Shown here piece after piece: positions 8,750 to 16,767 of a stretch of DNA of 64,000 nt; position 1 is the first letter of the stretch, and each line of letters starts with the position of its first letter. The position numbers were made by a program, and so were the translations under genes. Origin of the DNA: Rhodococcus koreensis (GTDB taxonomy: Bacteria; Actinomycetota; Actinomycetes; Mycobacteriales; Mycobacteriaceae). The stretch is taken from the NCBI RefSeq assembly GCF_900105905.1, contig NZ_FNSV01000005.1, positions 8,389,501-8,453,500 on the forward strand. Reading direction: 5' to 3'. The notes beneath the pieces are model-generated. The model saw nothing but the letters and a program-made list of their open reading frames with translations. It made no database searches and had not been told where the DNA came from.

Positions 8750-10287
8750 CGAACGCTCACCTGCAGTCCGTCGAGGTGCAGTCGTCCTCGGGCGGTGCGC
8801 ACCACCGTCGATTCGCTGTGCGGGCTGAGGGTGAGCTTCACGCCGTTCTCCGATCCGGTGCTGCTCGTGACGCGGCCGCTGACCGGTACCCGGGCCGTCA
8901 GTGCGGCGTTGAGCAGGCTCAGCAGCACGTCGGTTTCGGCCTCGTCGAGTTCCCGCTCGTAGACTCCGCCCCGGGCCAGCGACTGGGCGGCGGCCGCGCG
9001 ATTTCGTTGTGCGGTCAGCTGTTCCTCACGCAGGCGGCGCACGCTGCCCTCGTTGCGCTGCACCCGCGCGGGCAGGCCGGGGGACGGCGGACGTCCGGTC
9101 TCGGCCAGCGTGCGGGAGATCTCCACGGGCTGCGCCTCCCACCACGACCGGGTGTCGGGGATGATGTCGGCGTCCGGGTGCACCATCGAGAGGTGGCGCG
9201 GACGCCCGAGGTCGAACACCGCCTGGAACAGCGCGTGCGCGGCGTCCTCGTTCGGAGTCGCGGCGAACCAGCCTGCAAGGTGGCGCAATTGGCTCTCCCT
9301 GCTGACGCCGCCCTTGCGGGTCTCGGTGACGCGGCGCAACAGCGACAGGACGGCGGCGATGGCGCTCATCGTGCCCTCGCGCAGGCGTTCCGACTCGCTC
9401 GGACCCGCCTCGCTCCCGACGAACCAGTGCGTCAAACCGGTCCACCGGGCGCGCCAATCGGCTTCGCGCTCTTCGACATCGAGGAACACCCGCTCGTCGC
9501 TGGCGGCGGCCCGCGCCACCATCGCCTCGACACCGGTGTCTTCCACGAGCGCGATGGCCGCGGCGAGTTTCGGCGCATACCGCGACAGGTCGGAGCTGAA
9601 CTCGCGCATGTGGGTGAGGAGAGCGTCCTTGTGGGACATGAACGTCTCCGGGGTGATCTCCGTGGTGCGGACGAGATCGCCCAGGGTCAGATAGAACTGG
9701 GCCGCACGTCCGGCCATGTCGGACAGCGTCGCATCGAGTCGGTTGAGTTTCCGGTACACCAGGTCGTTGTCGGCGGCGCGATTCGCCGCGGCCAGGTCGT
9801 TCATGTCGGCGAGAAGGTCCGGGAGCGCCAGCCGGGACAGCGACGCGTCGTCGAGCCGGGCCGCGAGTGCGTCCTCGACGGCCCGGAACACCTGGTAGCC
9901 GGCCTGACTGAACTGGTACACGAAGTGCCGGTTCCGATATTCGGCGAGTGTCGCGGCGCGCGTTCCGTCGTAACTGCGTTCGAGCACTTCCCAGACGTGG
10001 AGTTGCTCGAGCAGGGAAGTGACGTCTCCGGCGCCGAGTTGCCCGGCCGGGTCGTCGCCGGCGAGGCCGTCCAGGATGCGGGCGACGTCGCCGGCGTGGA
10101 GCAGCACGACGTAGTTGGCGCGGGCGTGATCGAAGGCCCGCAGCACCCACAGATACTCCGCCCGCTTCTCCGCGGTGGCGAAGGAGAACAGTTTCAGCCG
10201 GTCGTCCCGGAGCGGGGGAGCGACCGCCGGACGCCCGGCGCGCAGCCCCGACGGGGACCGACCTGGATCGCTGCCTGATTCACTCAC
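8746..10287 (-). CDS. jetA: JetA-like protein (TIGR02677/DUF2397, Wadjet II)
   Basis: A 513-residue protein of the TIGR02677/DUF2397 type. The N-terminal block LKLFSFATAEKRAEYLWVLR (residues about 31-50), then a predicted winged helix and long helices, is the usual opening of this family. It corresponds to the kleisin-like JetA subunit that bridges the SMC heads. Start GTG 10287 is the first gene of the jetABC unit and carries a TAACCT hexamer 6 bases upstream with no ribosome-binding site. Length is normal and the frame intact, so the missing jetD is not part of wholesale decay. Confidence 0.85.
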   Translation of the reverse strand: MSESGSDPGRSPSGLRAGRPAVAPPLRDDRLKLFSFATAEKRAEYLWVLRAFDHARANYVVLLHAGDVARILDGLAGDDPAGQLGAGDVTSLLEQLHVWEVLERSYDGTRAATLAEYRNRHFVYQFSQAGYQVFRAVEDALAARLDDASLSRLALPDLLADMNDLAAANRAADNDLVYRKLNRLDATLSDMAGRAAQFYLTLGDLVRTTEITPETFMSHKDALLTHMREFSSDLSRYAPKLAAAIALVEDTGVEAMVARAAASDERVFLDVEEREADWRARWTGLTHWFVGSEAGPSESERLREGTMSAIAAVLSLLRRVTETRKGGVSRESQLRHLAGWFAATPNEDAAHALFQAVFDLGRPRHLSMVHPDADIIPDTRSWWEAQPVEISRTLAETGRPPSPGLPARVQRNEGSVRRLREEQLTAQRNRAAAAQSLARGGVYERELDEAETDVLLSLLNAALTARVPVSGRVTSSTGSENGVKLTLSPHSESTVVRTARGRLHLDGLQVSVR

Positions 10288-10293
10288 CGTGAC

Positions 10294-10299
10294 AGGTTA
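10294..10299 (-). promoter_or_regulatory. Putative -10 hexamer of jetABC (leaderless)
   Basis: On the minus strand TAACCT is followed by 6 bases and the jetA GTG. No ribosome-binding site is present, so transcription probably starts at the start codon. Confidence 0.45.
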
Positions 10300-10384
10300 T
10301 GCGGTCGTGCAGCGGTCGAGCGAACGCCGTGCCGACCTGCACCCCTCACCCCACCACGACACCGACGAAAGGGAGGCGGGGCAA

Positions 10385-11542
10385 TCAGAGGACGAACAGC
10401 ACGAAGACGATCGCGACCAGCACGAGCGCCAGCCCGACCGCTGCGGCGACGAGCCAGGACGCCCGGGAGGCACTGTCGGAATCTTCCCCGGACTGCACGA
10501 CGGCGCGCGGTTCCGGCGGCGTCGCGACTGCCGTTCCGCCCGACACTCGCGCGGGGGAGGCGCCCACCGCTGCGGCGGACGCGGGGTTCTGCGTGCGTGT
10601 GGCGGCCCGGTTCGGGGTTGCGGACGTCGACGGCACGGGCTCGCCGACGACGGCGTCGATCACCTCGGTGACGTCGTACGACGGTGGCAGGCCGATCGGG
10701 GTCACCCTGTGGGTGGTCGGATTGAACCCGGCGGCGCGGATGGCGGCACCGAGCGCCGAGGTCTGCTCGGGGCCCGGGCCGACGACGCACCGGACATCGA
10801 ACTTCTCGCCGATCGTGGCCGCGAATCCGTGAACGGCCGCGGAGTCCCTCGCGATCAGACCGTCGCCCGTGACGACCACGGCGTCGAGGTTGCTGGGCAG
10901 CCAGCCGAACGCACCGAGTGCGGTCGCGATCTGGGCCGTCGGGGAGCCCCCCGAGGAGAACCGGAACGCCTTGCCTGCCTCGACCCCCGAGCGAATCAGC
11001 GCGACCGTCGATCCGGTGTCGTCGACGTGATAGATGCCGACCAACTGCCCGGGGCGCTCGGCGATCTCGGATTCGAACCAGGCCGCGGCGGCTTCGGCAT
11101 CCGAGACCAGGGACAGATACGACATGTCGGCGTAGTCGAGCGCGTCGCGGAGCGCTGCGACCGCGGCCGAGTCCCAGCGGGTCGGATAGGTGGCCATGAT
11201 GTCGGGGGCGCCACCCGTTCGGCCGCCGTGGTCGGGCAGAGGTTCGCACTCGCGGAGCAGGCATCGCATCGCACCCGCGACCAGGTCTTCTGCGCGGTAC
11301 CGCGATCCGTCGCCCACCGCGACGCCGGCGGGGTCGCCGACGCGGGGAAGGAACCCCGACACGGTGTGGGTATCTCCGATCGTGTGCGGCGCCGATCCGC
11401 CGAGAATTGCGGTGCCGTCCGGGCACATGTGCAAGACGGTGTCGCGGACGATGACGATCGGATCCGGGGATCCTGGATCGTTCGACGCCACCACCGCGGT
11501 GGACACGACACTGCCGATCCTGAGCCCGACTCCCATGGACAT
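10385..11542 (-). CDS. Hsp70/actin-fold protein with C-terminal membrane anchor
   Basis: A 385-residue protein. Residues 1-240 look like an Hsp70/actin-type ATPase: an N-terminal strand pair opening GLRIGSVVSTAVVAS, a middle block VGIYHVDDTGSTVALIRSG resembling the phosphate-2 region, and VVVTGDGLIARD. A Pro/Thr/Ala-rich linker (about 290-355) follows, then one hydrophobic segment (about 362-384) at the very C-terminus, so the protein is probably tail-anchored with the ATPase domain in the cytosol. The ATG at 11542 has AGGGG 7-8 bases upstream; ATG 11536 is an alternative. Type VII secretion-associated Rv3446c-like proteins have a similar plan, but I cannot confirm that relation. No partner gene is evident. 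Confidence 0.6.
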   Translation of the reverse strand: MSMGVGLRIGSVVSTAVVASNDPGSPDPIVIVRDTVLHMCPDGTAILGGSAPHTIGDTHTVSGFLPRVGDPAGVAVGDGSRYRAEDLVAGAMRCLLRECEPLPDHGGRTGGAPDIMATYPTRWDSAAVAALRDALDYADMSYLSLVSDAEAAAAWFESEIAERPGQLVGIYHVDDTGSTVALIRSGVEAGKAFRFSSGGSPTAQIATALGAFGWLPSNLDAVVVTGDGLIARDSAAVHGFAATIGEKFDVRCVVGPGPEQTSALGAAIRAAGFNPTTHRVTPIGLPPSYDVTEVIDAVVGEPVPSTSATPNRAATRTQNPASAAAVGASPARVSGGTAVATPPEPRAVVQSGEDSDSASRASWLVAAAVGLALVLVAIVFVLFVL

Positions 11543-11724
11543 GCAAGAACCCCTATTCGTGTTGCGAACGGATTGCGACTTCCGTCAGGCCCGCCCGACT
11601 CGGTCGGTGAGGCCACAAGATGTACATCCTGCTACCCGAGGGTGCTTGTGCGCGCCATCACGCGCGGCGTGGCGTGGTCGTATTGCACACACTCGGGAGT
11701 TTCCGCCTGCGACGAGTGATCGAG

Positions 11725-12846
11725 TCAGGTCACCGTGGGCGCGCCGAGGGCCGTTCTCCACCCGGTCACGTTCTCGGTCATCCAGCTGAGGAGATGCTCC
11801 GCTTCCTGCGGATGGCGGCCGGTGCCGGCGAGGAGATCCGCGAAGGCCTGTGCCGGGGCGACCAGGCGGACGTTGTCGCGGAACAGGGTGCGTTCGAAGA
11901 CCGCGGCCGATCGGGGAGTGGCGACGAGAACGTTGGCACCCTGATCGACGGGACGTAGTTCGAGAGCGCCTGCCAGCGCCTCGGCGTTGTCGGCGTAGAT
12001 CTGCACGTGGTGCGCCGGCGCGTACTCGACGAACGCTGCTGCGGCGTGCGAGCCTGTCACCGCGTAGAGATGGTCGGAGACCTTCCCGAGTTTCGCGACG
12101 AACGACTGCACTCCCTCGGGTGCGAAGTAGCCGACGGTGGGGCAGTCCTTGAAGCTGGAGTCGCTGCTCCAGGCGCGCAGCATCTGCTGCCACCGAACAC
12201 TGGTGATGGGGCCGCGGGGGAGTCGCTCGAGGAGATCGCGTTCCTCCAGGGTCTCCACCACCCGATAGGTCGCGCCGGTGGACGCGCCGGACAGCCGGAC
12301 GAGTTCCGGGACCGTCAGCTGACCCGAGTGATCGGCGAGGGCACGCACGACCCGCGCGGCGGGATCGCCGGTCAGCTGGGCGGCCGGACGGCCGGGCCCA
12401 CGCCACGGGTCGGCGTCCGCGCCCCGGTCTCGCACCCAGATGGCGGGCCGGTCCGCCGACAGAGAGGTGTTGCCCGTCGCGTCCGCGTACGACAGACCCC
12501 TGGCGTCGAGTTGGCGGCGAACGGGTTCGGAAAGATAACGGGCGCAGACGAATCCGCGATCGGATCCGGACAGTCCGTCGGCGAACCGGGCGGCGTCCCC
12601 CGCGAGCACCCCGCGGGCGGGGATGACGGAGAAGGACGCCACCTCGCCGCCCGGGGCACCGACCAGCAACCGTTCCGGTGCGTCGGCGAGGGAGCGGGAC
12701 TTTCCGGACGTCAGCGACCAGCCGTGGGGGAGTGCGGCCTGGAGGGTCGCGATCGCCCGGCGGTAGAGATCGATGTCGCGTTCCGGCTTGGGGAACGGGA
12801 CCTTGGGCTCGCTCCCGGCGAATTCGGGGTTCTCCTGATTCGGCAC
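11725..12846 (-). CDS. AbiEi-like winged-helix protein (orphan antitoxin-type)
   Basis: A 373-residue protein. A winged-helix DNA-binding region lies at about 138-195 (VPELVRLSGASTGATYRVVE, with the recognition helix at its end). Behind it is a C-terminal domain with the general pattern of type IV AbiEi antitoxins or related regulators. No AbiEii-like nucleotidyltransferase toxin is adjacent on either side, so it may be a stand-alone regulator or a remnant. Start GTG 12846 is preceded by TAGACT at a leaderless spacing. It has the same orientation as the Hsp70-like gene, about 180 bases upstream of it. Family assignment is moderate. Confidence 0.55.
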   Translation of the reverse strand: MPNQENPEFAGSEPKVPFPKPERDIDLYRRAIATLQAALPHGWSLTSGKSRSLADAPERLLVGAPGGEVASFSVIPARGVLAGDAARFADGLSGSDRGFVCARYLSEPVRRQLDARGLSYADATGNTSLSADRPAIWVRDRGADADPWRGPGRPAAQLTGDPAARVVRALADHSGQLTVPELVRLSGASTGATYRVVETLEERDLLERLPRGPITSVRWQQMLRAWSSDSSFKDCPTVGYFAPEGVQSFVAKLGKVSDHLYAVTGSHAAAAFVEYAPAHHVQIYADNAEALAGALELRPVDQGANVLVATPRSAAVFERTLFRDNVRLVAPAQAFADLLAGTGRHPQEAEHLLSWMTENVTGWRTALGAPTVT

Positions 12847-12852
12847 TTCGCC

Positions 12853-12858
12853 AGTCTA
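12853..12858 (-). promoter_or_regulatory. Putative -10 hexamer of the AbiEi-like gene
   Basis: TAGACT on the minus strand lies 6 bases before the GTG at 12846, with no ribosome-binding site between. Confidence 0.45.
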
Positions 12859-13000
12859 CTCAATCGGTCCGAGACGGAACCGCGTAAAAGACCGAATTCT
12901 GGGGTTCCGTTCCGTAGGTCACCGAGCATGCAGATCCCGCCGATCCTCACCACCGCACAACACCCGTTCCGAAAGCTCGGACAAGGGCACGCACACGATT

Positions 13001-13852
13001 TCAGGGGCGTCGGGCGGTCCAGGCGGTCCTGCTGCCGCGGACCGTCAGGTCCCCGCGGTGCAGGACGCTGTCCGGGTTGTCTTCCGAGAGAAGACGATCG
13101 AGAGTGTCGCGGTCGTCGGCGGCCAGTTGTCCGTCGAGGGCGGAGCGAACACGGCTCAGAAAGGTATGTGCGTAGCGTCCGGTGCTGGGCGGGGTGGGGG
13201 TTGCCTCACTGGTGAAATTGCGCTCCTCGACGTCCACGAAACCAGCTCTCTCCACGTGGTCCCGCCAGTTCGGGTGAGCGTTCCAGTCCATCCGCGCCAA
13301 GGCCTCGTGGCAGCGCGACTCCAGGCCCGGGCGGCCCATGCCCAGGTCGTCCGGCAGGAGGCGGGGCAGGGCGTCCATCTCGACGACCACCAGCACGCCG
13401 TCGGTGTTCAGCGCGGCGTACATGTCGCGCAGCACCCGGTCGGGGTCGGCGACCTCGTGCAACGAAGAGGCCGCCCACACGACATCGGCGGCCTCGACTG
13501 CGGGCCAGCCGGCATCCAGATCGGCGTGCACGACGCTCACCCGGTCGGCCAGGCCCTGCCCGCGCGCGGCTGTGCGGACGCGCTCGAGCATCACCTCCGA
13601 CCTGTCGATCGCGACCACCTCGGCCGCGGGGAACCGCCGAGCCAGCGTCAGGCTGCCGACGCCCGTTCCCGCGCCCACGTCGACGACCCGGCGCGGCGTC
13701 TCCCCGACGCGCCGTTCGGCCCACTCGGCCACCTGATCCAGGTAGGAGCCGAAGATCTCGGCGTCCAGGTCGAGGAGATCCGGCAGAGCGGCTTCGTGGG
13801 CGAGTGTGTGCTCGCCGTGGTGGTGGGCGTGGTGATGCGAATGCTGTGTCAT
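13001..13852 (-). CDS. Class I SAM-dependent methyltransferase with His-rich N-terminus
   Basis: A 283-residue methyltransferase. The SAM-binding glycine motif VVDVGAGTGVGSLTLA lies near residues 62-77, with VVAIDRS as motif II and DVVWAASSLHEVAD as the later motif. The substrate cannot be read from the sequence. The first 20 residues contain HSHHHAHHHGEH, a likely metal-binding stretch. The start at ATG 13852 is favoured because TAGCCT sits 7 bases upstream (leaderless pattern) and the family core follows directly. An upstream in-frame ATG would run into the divergent promoter. It is divergent from an XRE-cupin regulator, which probably controls it. Confidence 0.82.
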   Translation of the reverse strand: MTQHSHHHAHHHGEHTLAHEAALPDLLDLDAEIFGSYLDQVAEWAERRVGETPRRVVDVGAGTGVGSLTLARRFPAAEVVAIDRSEVMLERVRTAARGQGLADRVSVVHADLDAGWPAVEAADVVWAASSLHEVADPDRVLRDMYAALNTDGVLVVVEMDALPRLLPDDLGMGRPGLESRCHEALARMDWNAHPNWRDHVERAGFVDVEERNFTSEATPTPPSTGRYAHTFLSRVRSALDGQLAADDRDTLDRLLSEDNPDSVLHRGDLTVRGSRTAWTARRP

Positions 13853-13859
13853 GACTCCA

Positions 13860-13865
13860 AGGCTA
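13860..13865 (-). promoter_or_regulatory. Putative -10 hexamer of the methyltransferase gene
   Basis: TAGCCT on the minus strand is followed by 7 bases and the ATG at 13852. This supports the shorter start chosen for that gene. Confidence 0.45.
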
Positions 13866-13880
13866 GTCACGTTCTGCTCT

Positions 13881-13910
13881 ATACGCATACACTCTTGCGT
13901 ATGACGCAAG
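13881..13910. promoter_or_regulatory. Overlapping inverted repeats: likely operator of the divergent pair
   Basis: Two perfect 7-bp inverted repeats overlap here. ATACGCA (13881-13887) pairs with TGCGTAT (13896-13902) across 8 bases. CTTGCGT (13894-13900) pairs with ACGCAAG (13904-13910) across the ATG itself. They flank and cover the putative -10 TACACT (13888-13893) of the regulator, which ends 7 bases before its ATG with no ribosome-binding site. The arrangement suggests negative autoregulation of a leaderless gene, possibly also affecting the divergent methyltransferase. Confidence 0.5.
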
Positions 13911-14491
13911 AACTCGGATTGGACGGTGTGATCCGGCAGCGCATCCGGGGCCTACGGCTGGCCCGCGGCTGGTCCCTCGACGCGCTCGCCGCCCGCTGCT
14001 TCCTCAGTCCGTCTACGCTGAGCCGCATCGAGACGGGCCACCGCAGGATCGCCCTCGACCAACTGGTTCCGATCGCGCGGGCTCTCGGCACCACGCTCGA
14101 TCAGCTCGTCGAGTCCGTCGACGACGAGGACGTGGTGATCCGGCCGATGCCCGAACACACGCGAGGCCTCACGACCTGGCTCCTGTCCCGCGAACGCGCC
14201 CTCCACGGCGCAACCGTGGCGAAGATGCGCATCACCCCCGAACGGCCGGCCGGCCCGGAGCACGTCTGTGTGCACCCCGGTCACGAGTGGTTCACCGTCC
14301 TGTCGGGGACGGCCCGCCTGCAACTGGGGGAGCGGACCATCCTGATCGAAGCCGGTGCCGCAGCGGAGTTCTCGACCATGGTGCCGCACTCCATCGGCGC
14401 CCACGACGGTCCGGTGGAGATCCTCACGATCTTCGACCACGACGGGGAGCGGGCACACCTGCACGCCGCGGACGACGCTCCGCCGGCGTGA
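13901..14491 (+). CDS. XRE family regulator with C-terminal cupin domain
   Basis: A 196-residue regulator. An HTH_3/XRE domain spans about residues 8-65 (LDALAARCFLSPSTLSRIET, recognition helix at STLSRIE). A cupin domain spans about 105-190, with HVCVHPGHEWFTVLSGTARL and a PHSIGAHDG block holding candidate metal/ligand His residues. HTH-cupin proteins usually sense a small molecule through the cupin and repress nearby genes. The divergent methyltransferase is the obvious target. ATG 13901 is embedded in an inverted repeat and has no ribosome-binding site, so the mRNA is probably leaderless. Confidence 0.88.
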   Translation: MTQELGLDGVIRQRIRGLRLARGWSLDALAARCFLSPSTLSRIETGHRRIALDQLVPIARALGTTLDQLVESVDDEDVVIRPMPEHTRGLTTWLLSRERALHGATVAKMRITPERPAGPEHVCVHPGHEWFTVLSGTARLQLGERTILIEAGAAAEFSTMVPHSIGAHDGPVEILTIFDHDGERAHLHAADDAPPA

Positions 14492-14564
14492 CGAACGCAC
14501 GCCTACGGTGCACGGCCCATACGATGTGGGCGGCATCGGCGCACGCCGAGAAGAAAGGACGGAT

Positions 14565-14777
14565 ATGTCGTCTTCCGACACCGCAGGCGAGACGGAATTC
14601 CCGGCGAGTATGGGGAAGGTCTCCCGTCGTGAGCTCGCGTCCCACGGCTACACGCGCTTCGATCAACTGACGACGGTCACCGCCAAGGAGCTGTTGAAGA
14701 TCCACGGCGTCGGACCGAAAGCGATCCGGATCCTCGAGGAGGAACTCGCCGAGCGGGGACTCGGCTTCGCCGGCTGA
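14565..14777 (+). CDS. Small helix-hairpin-helix DNA-binding protein
   Basis: A 70-residue protein. The start at ATG 14565 is set by AAAGGA 8 bases upstream; longer frames run into the preceding gene. The C-terminal half, VTAKELLKIHGVGPKAIRIL (about residues 39-58), is a clear helix-hairpin-helix with the GVGPK turn, like that of the RNA polymerase alpha C-terminal domain or small nucleic-acid-binding proteins. It likely binds DNA without sequence specificity. No pathway is suggested by its neighbours; it lies about 75 bases after the XRE-cupin gene and could be cotranscribed with it. Confidence 0.75.
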   Translation: MSSSDTAGETEFPASMGKVSRRELASHGYTRFDQLTTVTAKELLKIHGVGPKAIRILEEELAERGLGFAG

Positions 14778-14795
14778 GCGGCGGAGCCGGACGCG

Positions 14796-15596
14796 CTACA
14801 GCAGGCCGTTCGCGCGCTGGTAGGTGGCAGGCGGTGTGCCGACGACCTGGGTGAAGACCCGGGTCAGGTGGGCCTGGTCGCTGAACCCCAATTCGTAGGC
14901 GAGCGCAGACCAGTCGATCCTCTCGCCCGAGTGGGCGGCGGCGGCCGCGTCGAGGATGCGAAACCGCTGGATCACCCACTTCGGGCCGATGCCGACGTAT
15001 TCGGTGAACAGCCGTTGCAGGGTACGCAGGCTGCAGCCGGCGTGCGCGGCGAGCTGGTCTGCGCGGACGAAGTCCCGGCGGCGCTGGGCGTCGCCGACCA
15101 GGGCCGTGACCTCCCGTCCCGTAGGATCCGGAACGGGATCGCTGCGCAGAAGATACCGCTCGAAGGTGTCGATCATCTCCGCGCTGTCCGTGCCTGCGAG
15201 GATCCGTTCCGCGACCGGGCGATCGTCACCGGACAGCAGATCCCGTCCGGGCTGGACGGTTCCCGAGATCGCGCCGAGACTGCTCTTCAGCAGAGGCCGG
15301 AACCCGCCGGCGTGGAAGGCGGCACCCAGCACGTGGCCGTGTCCCGTCAACGTTCGGGAGAACGGCGACCGGGAGATCCCGTGCACCAGCAACTGTCCGT
15401 CCTCGGCGGCGACGTGAACGCGCGGCTGAGGAACCACCTGCTGCCGATGGGGCTTCGGCACCGACCACCTCACCAGCCAGTGGTAGTCGACGAACTCGGC
15501 CAAATCTGCTCGGGGAGCGACTCGTTCGACCTCGAAACCGGGTGCGTCGGCGGTCGGGCGGACGATCGCCTCGGGATGTCCTGGCACATTCGGCAC
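14796..15596 (-). CDS. AraC family transcriptional regulator
   Basis: A 266-residue regulator. The C-terminal AraC-type pair of helix-turn-helix motifs lies at about 170-262: LAAHAGCSLRTLQRLFTEYV is the first, and ALAYELGFSDQAHLTRVFTQ the second, with the family-typical GFSDQAHLTR signature. The N-terminal region (about 1-150) resembles the DUF6597 type of ligand-sensing domain, opening LAEFVDYHWLVRW. The start is GTG 15596, preceded by TAGGAT at leaderless spacing. It is divergent from the DUF3224 gene, the likely target along with itself. Confidence 0.88.
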   Translation of the reverse strand: MPNVPGHPEAIVRPTADAPGFEVERVAPRADLAEFVDYHWLVRWSVPKPHRQQVVPQPRVHVAAEDGQLLVHGISRSPFSRTLTGHGHVLGAAFHAGGFRPLLKSSLGAISGTVQPGRDLLSGDDRPVAERILAGTDSAEMIDTFERYLLRSDPVPDPTGREVTALVGDAQRRRDFVRADQLAAHAGCSLRTLQRLFTEYVGIGPKWVIQRFRILDAAAAAHSGERIDWSALAYELGFSDQAHLTRVFTQVVGTPPATYQRANGLL

Positions 15597-15602
15597 TCGC
15601 TC

Positions 15603-15608
15603 ATCCTA
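15603..15608 (-). promoter_or_regulatory. Putative -10 hexamer of the AraC-family gene
   Basis: TAGGAT on the minus strand lies 6 bases before the GTG at 15596, with no ribosome-binding site. Confidence 0.4.
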
Positions 15609-15661
15609 GTGTCGCGAATGTTCAAGAGCGCCACGCTGCCGCGTACCTAGAGTCTCCTGAC

Positions 15662-16102
15662 ATGAGCTACTCACACACTGCACGAAGCAAATTCACCATC
15701 GCCGCGTGGTCGGAATCGCTGATCACCGACATCGACGGCGAAGGTACGACCGCCGGCGACACCTACTACCCCGCACGCGGCGCCACGCGAGCGGCCGTCG
15801 AATATTCGTACTCCGGCGACATCGAGGGAACGAGCACCGTGACCTACCTGATCGCGTACAAGGCCGATGCCGCCCCGGTGCTCGGCCTCGAGCGCTTCGA
15901 GGGCTCGATCGGCGGGCACGACGGAACGTGCGTGTTCCAGCACCTCGGCAGCCAGGACCAGGGTTCCGTGTCGGCACGGATCGAGGTGGTGCCGGGTATG
16001 GGCACCGGCGGTCTGACCGACCTGCGTGGCAGCGCGGACCTGTCCATCGCCGGACCCGGCGAGGGCGGCTACGAATTCGTCCTGTCCTACGACATCGGCT
16101 GA
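15662..16102 (+). CDS. DUF3224 domain protein
   Basis: A 146-residue single-domain protein matching the DUF3224 beta-barrel family (avidin/AOC-like fold): near the N-terminus AAWSESLITDIDGEGTTAGD, later GRFEGSIGG-like and FVLSYDIG at the end. Its function is unknown. ATG 15662 was chosen because the domain begins at once after it; there is no strong ribosome-binding site and TAGAGT lies 8 bases upstream. Its 3' end overlaps the convergent AhpD-like gene by 16 bases. The divergent AraC regulator suggests inducible expression. Confidence 0.8.
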   Translation: MSYSHTARSKFTIAAWSESLITDIDGEGTTAGDTYYPARGATRAAVEYSYSGDIEGTSTVTYLIAYKADAAPVLGLERFEGSIGGHDGTCVFQHLGSQDQGSVSARIEVVPGMGTGGLTDLRGSADLSIAGPGEGGYEFVLSYDIG

Positions 16103-16674
16103 GTACGGGTCGTCGAGCGTGCGCTCAGCGGCTTCAGGCCACACGACGCCGCGAGGCCCTGCGACTCGATGCCGAACGCGGTGTTGGAGCGGGTCATGAA
16201 GTTCGTCAGTGCGATGAACGCGGTCAGTTCCACCATCGCGGCCGGGCCGAGTGCCTTCAGTAGCCTGGCCGACAGTTCGTCGGTGACCGTCGGCGGGGTC
16301 AGCGTCATCGCCTCGGCATACTCCAGCGTGTCCCGCTCCAACGGGGTGAAGACGTCCGACTCGCGCCACCGAGGCACCTCGCGTGCCTTCGTCTCGTCCA
16401 GTCCCTTGTTGTGGGCTTGGAAGTAGCCGTAGTCCAGGCAGAAGCCGCAGCCGACCATGCTCGCCACCGCCATGTGGGCGAACGATTTCAGATTCTCGTC
16501 ACACCGGTCCCACTTCTGTACCTTGCGGCCCACGCTGAAGCTGAAGTTCAGCACCTTGCGGTTGTGCCACACTACCCCCACCCCGTCGGGTACGTCGCCG
16601 AGCATCTTGCGGGACATCCGCTTGACGACCGCACCGTAGATGCCGGTCAGCTCTGCCTGCGGGATCCTGGTCAT
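16087..16674 (-). CDS. Carboxymuconolactone decarboxylase/AhpD-like protein
   Basis: A 195-residue protein of the CMD/AhpD fold. The redox-active CxxC pair is intact in MVGCGFCLDYG (about residues 70-80), followed by a helix with an acidic residue and a His (FQAHNKG), as in AhpD-type peroxidase reductants. It probably acts in peroxide defence or as a thiol-dependent reductase; the partner is unknown. ATG 16674 has a strong GGAGGA site 5-6 bases upstream. The 3' end overlaps the convergent DUF3224 gene by 16 bases. Confidence 0.82.
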   Translation of the reverse strand: MTRIPQAELTGIYGAVVKRMSRKMLGDVPDGVGVVWHNRKVLNFSFSVGRKVQKWDRCDENLKSFAHMAVASMVGCGFCLDYGYFQAHNKGLDETKAREVPRWRESDVFTPLERDTLEYAEAMTLTPPTVTDELSARLLKALGPAAMVELTAFIALTNFMTRSNTAFGIESQGLAASCGLKPLSARSTTRTQPMS

Positions 16675-16767
16675 GATTCCTCCTCCGGTTGGAATGTTCT
16701 CGGCATAGAGACACCGGCCACGAGCCGAATGTGACATCCGAACCGGATCTTTTTCGCCGGCCGCCCC

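Noticed and set aside
12007..13215. A 402-codon plus-strand frame over the AbiEi-like gene and the gap after it
   Set aside because: Most of it is antisense to the AbiEi-like gene and the methyltransferase; no ribosome-binding site and no motif.
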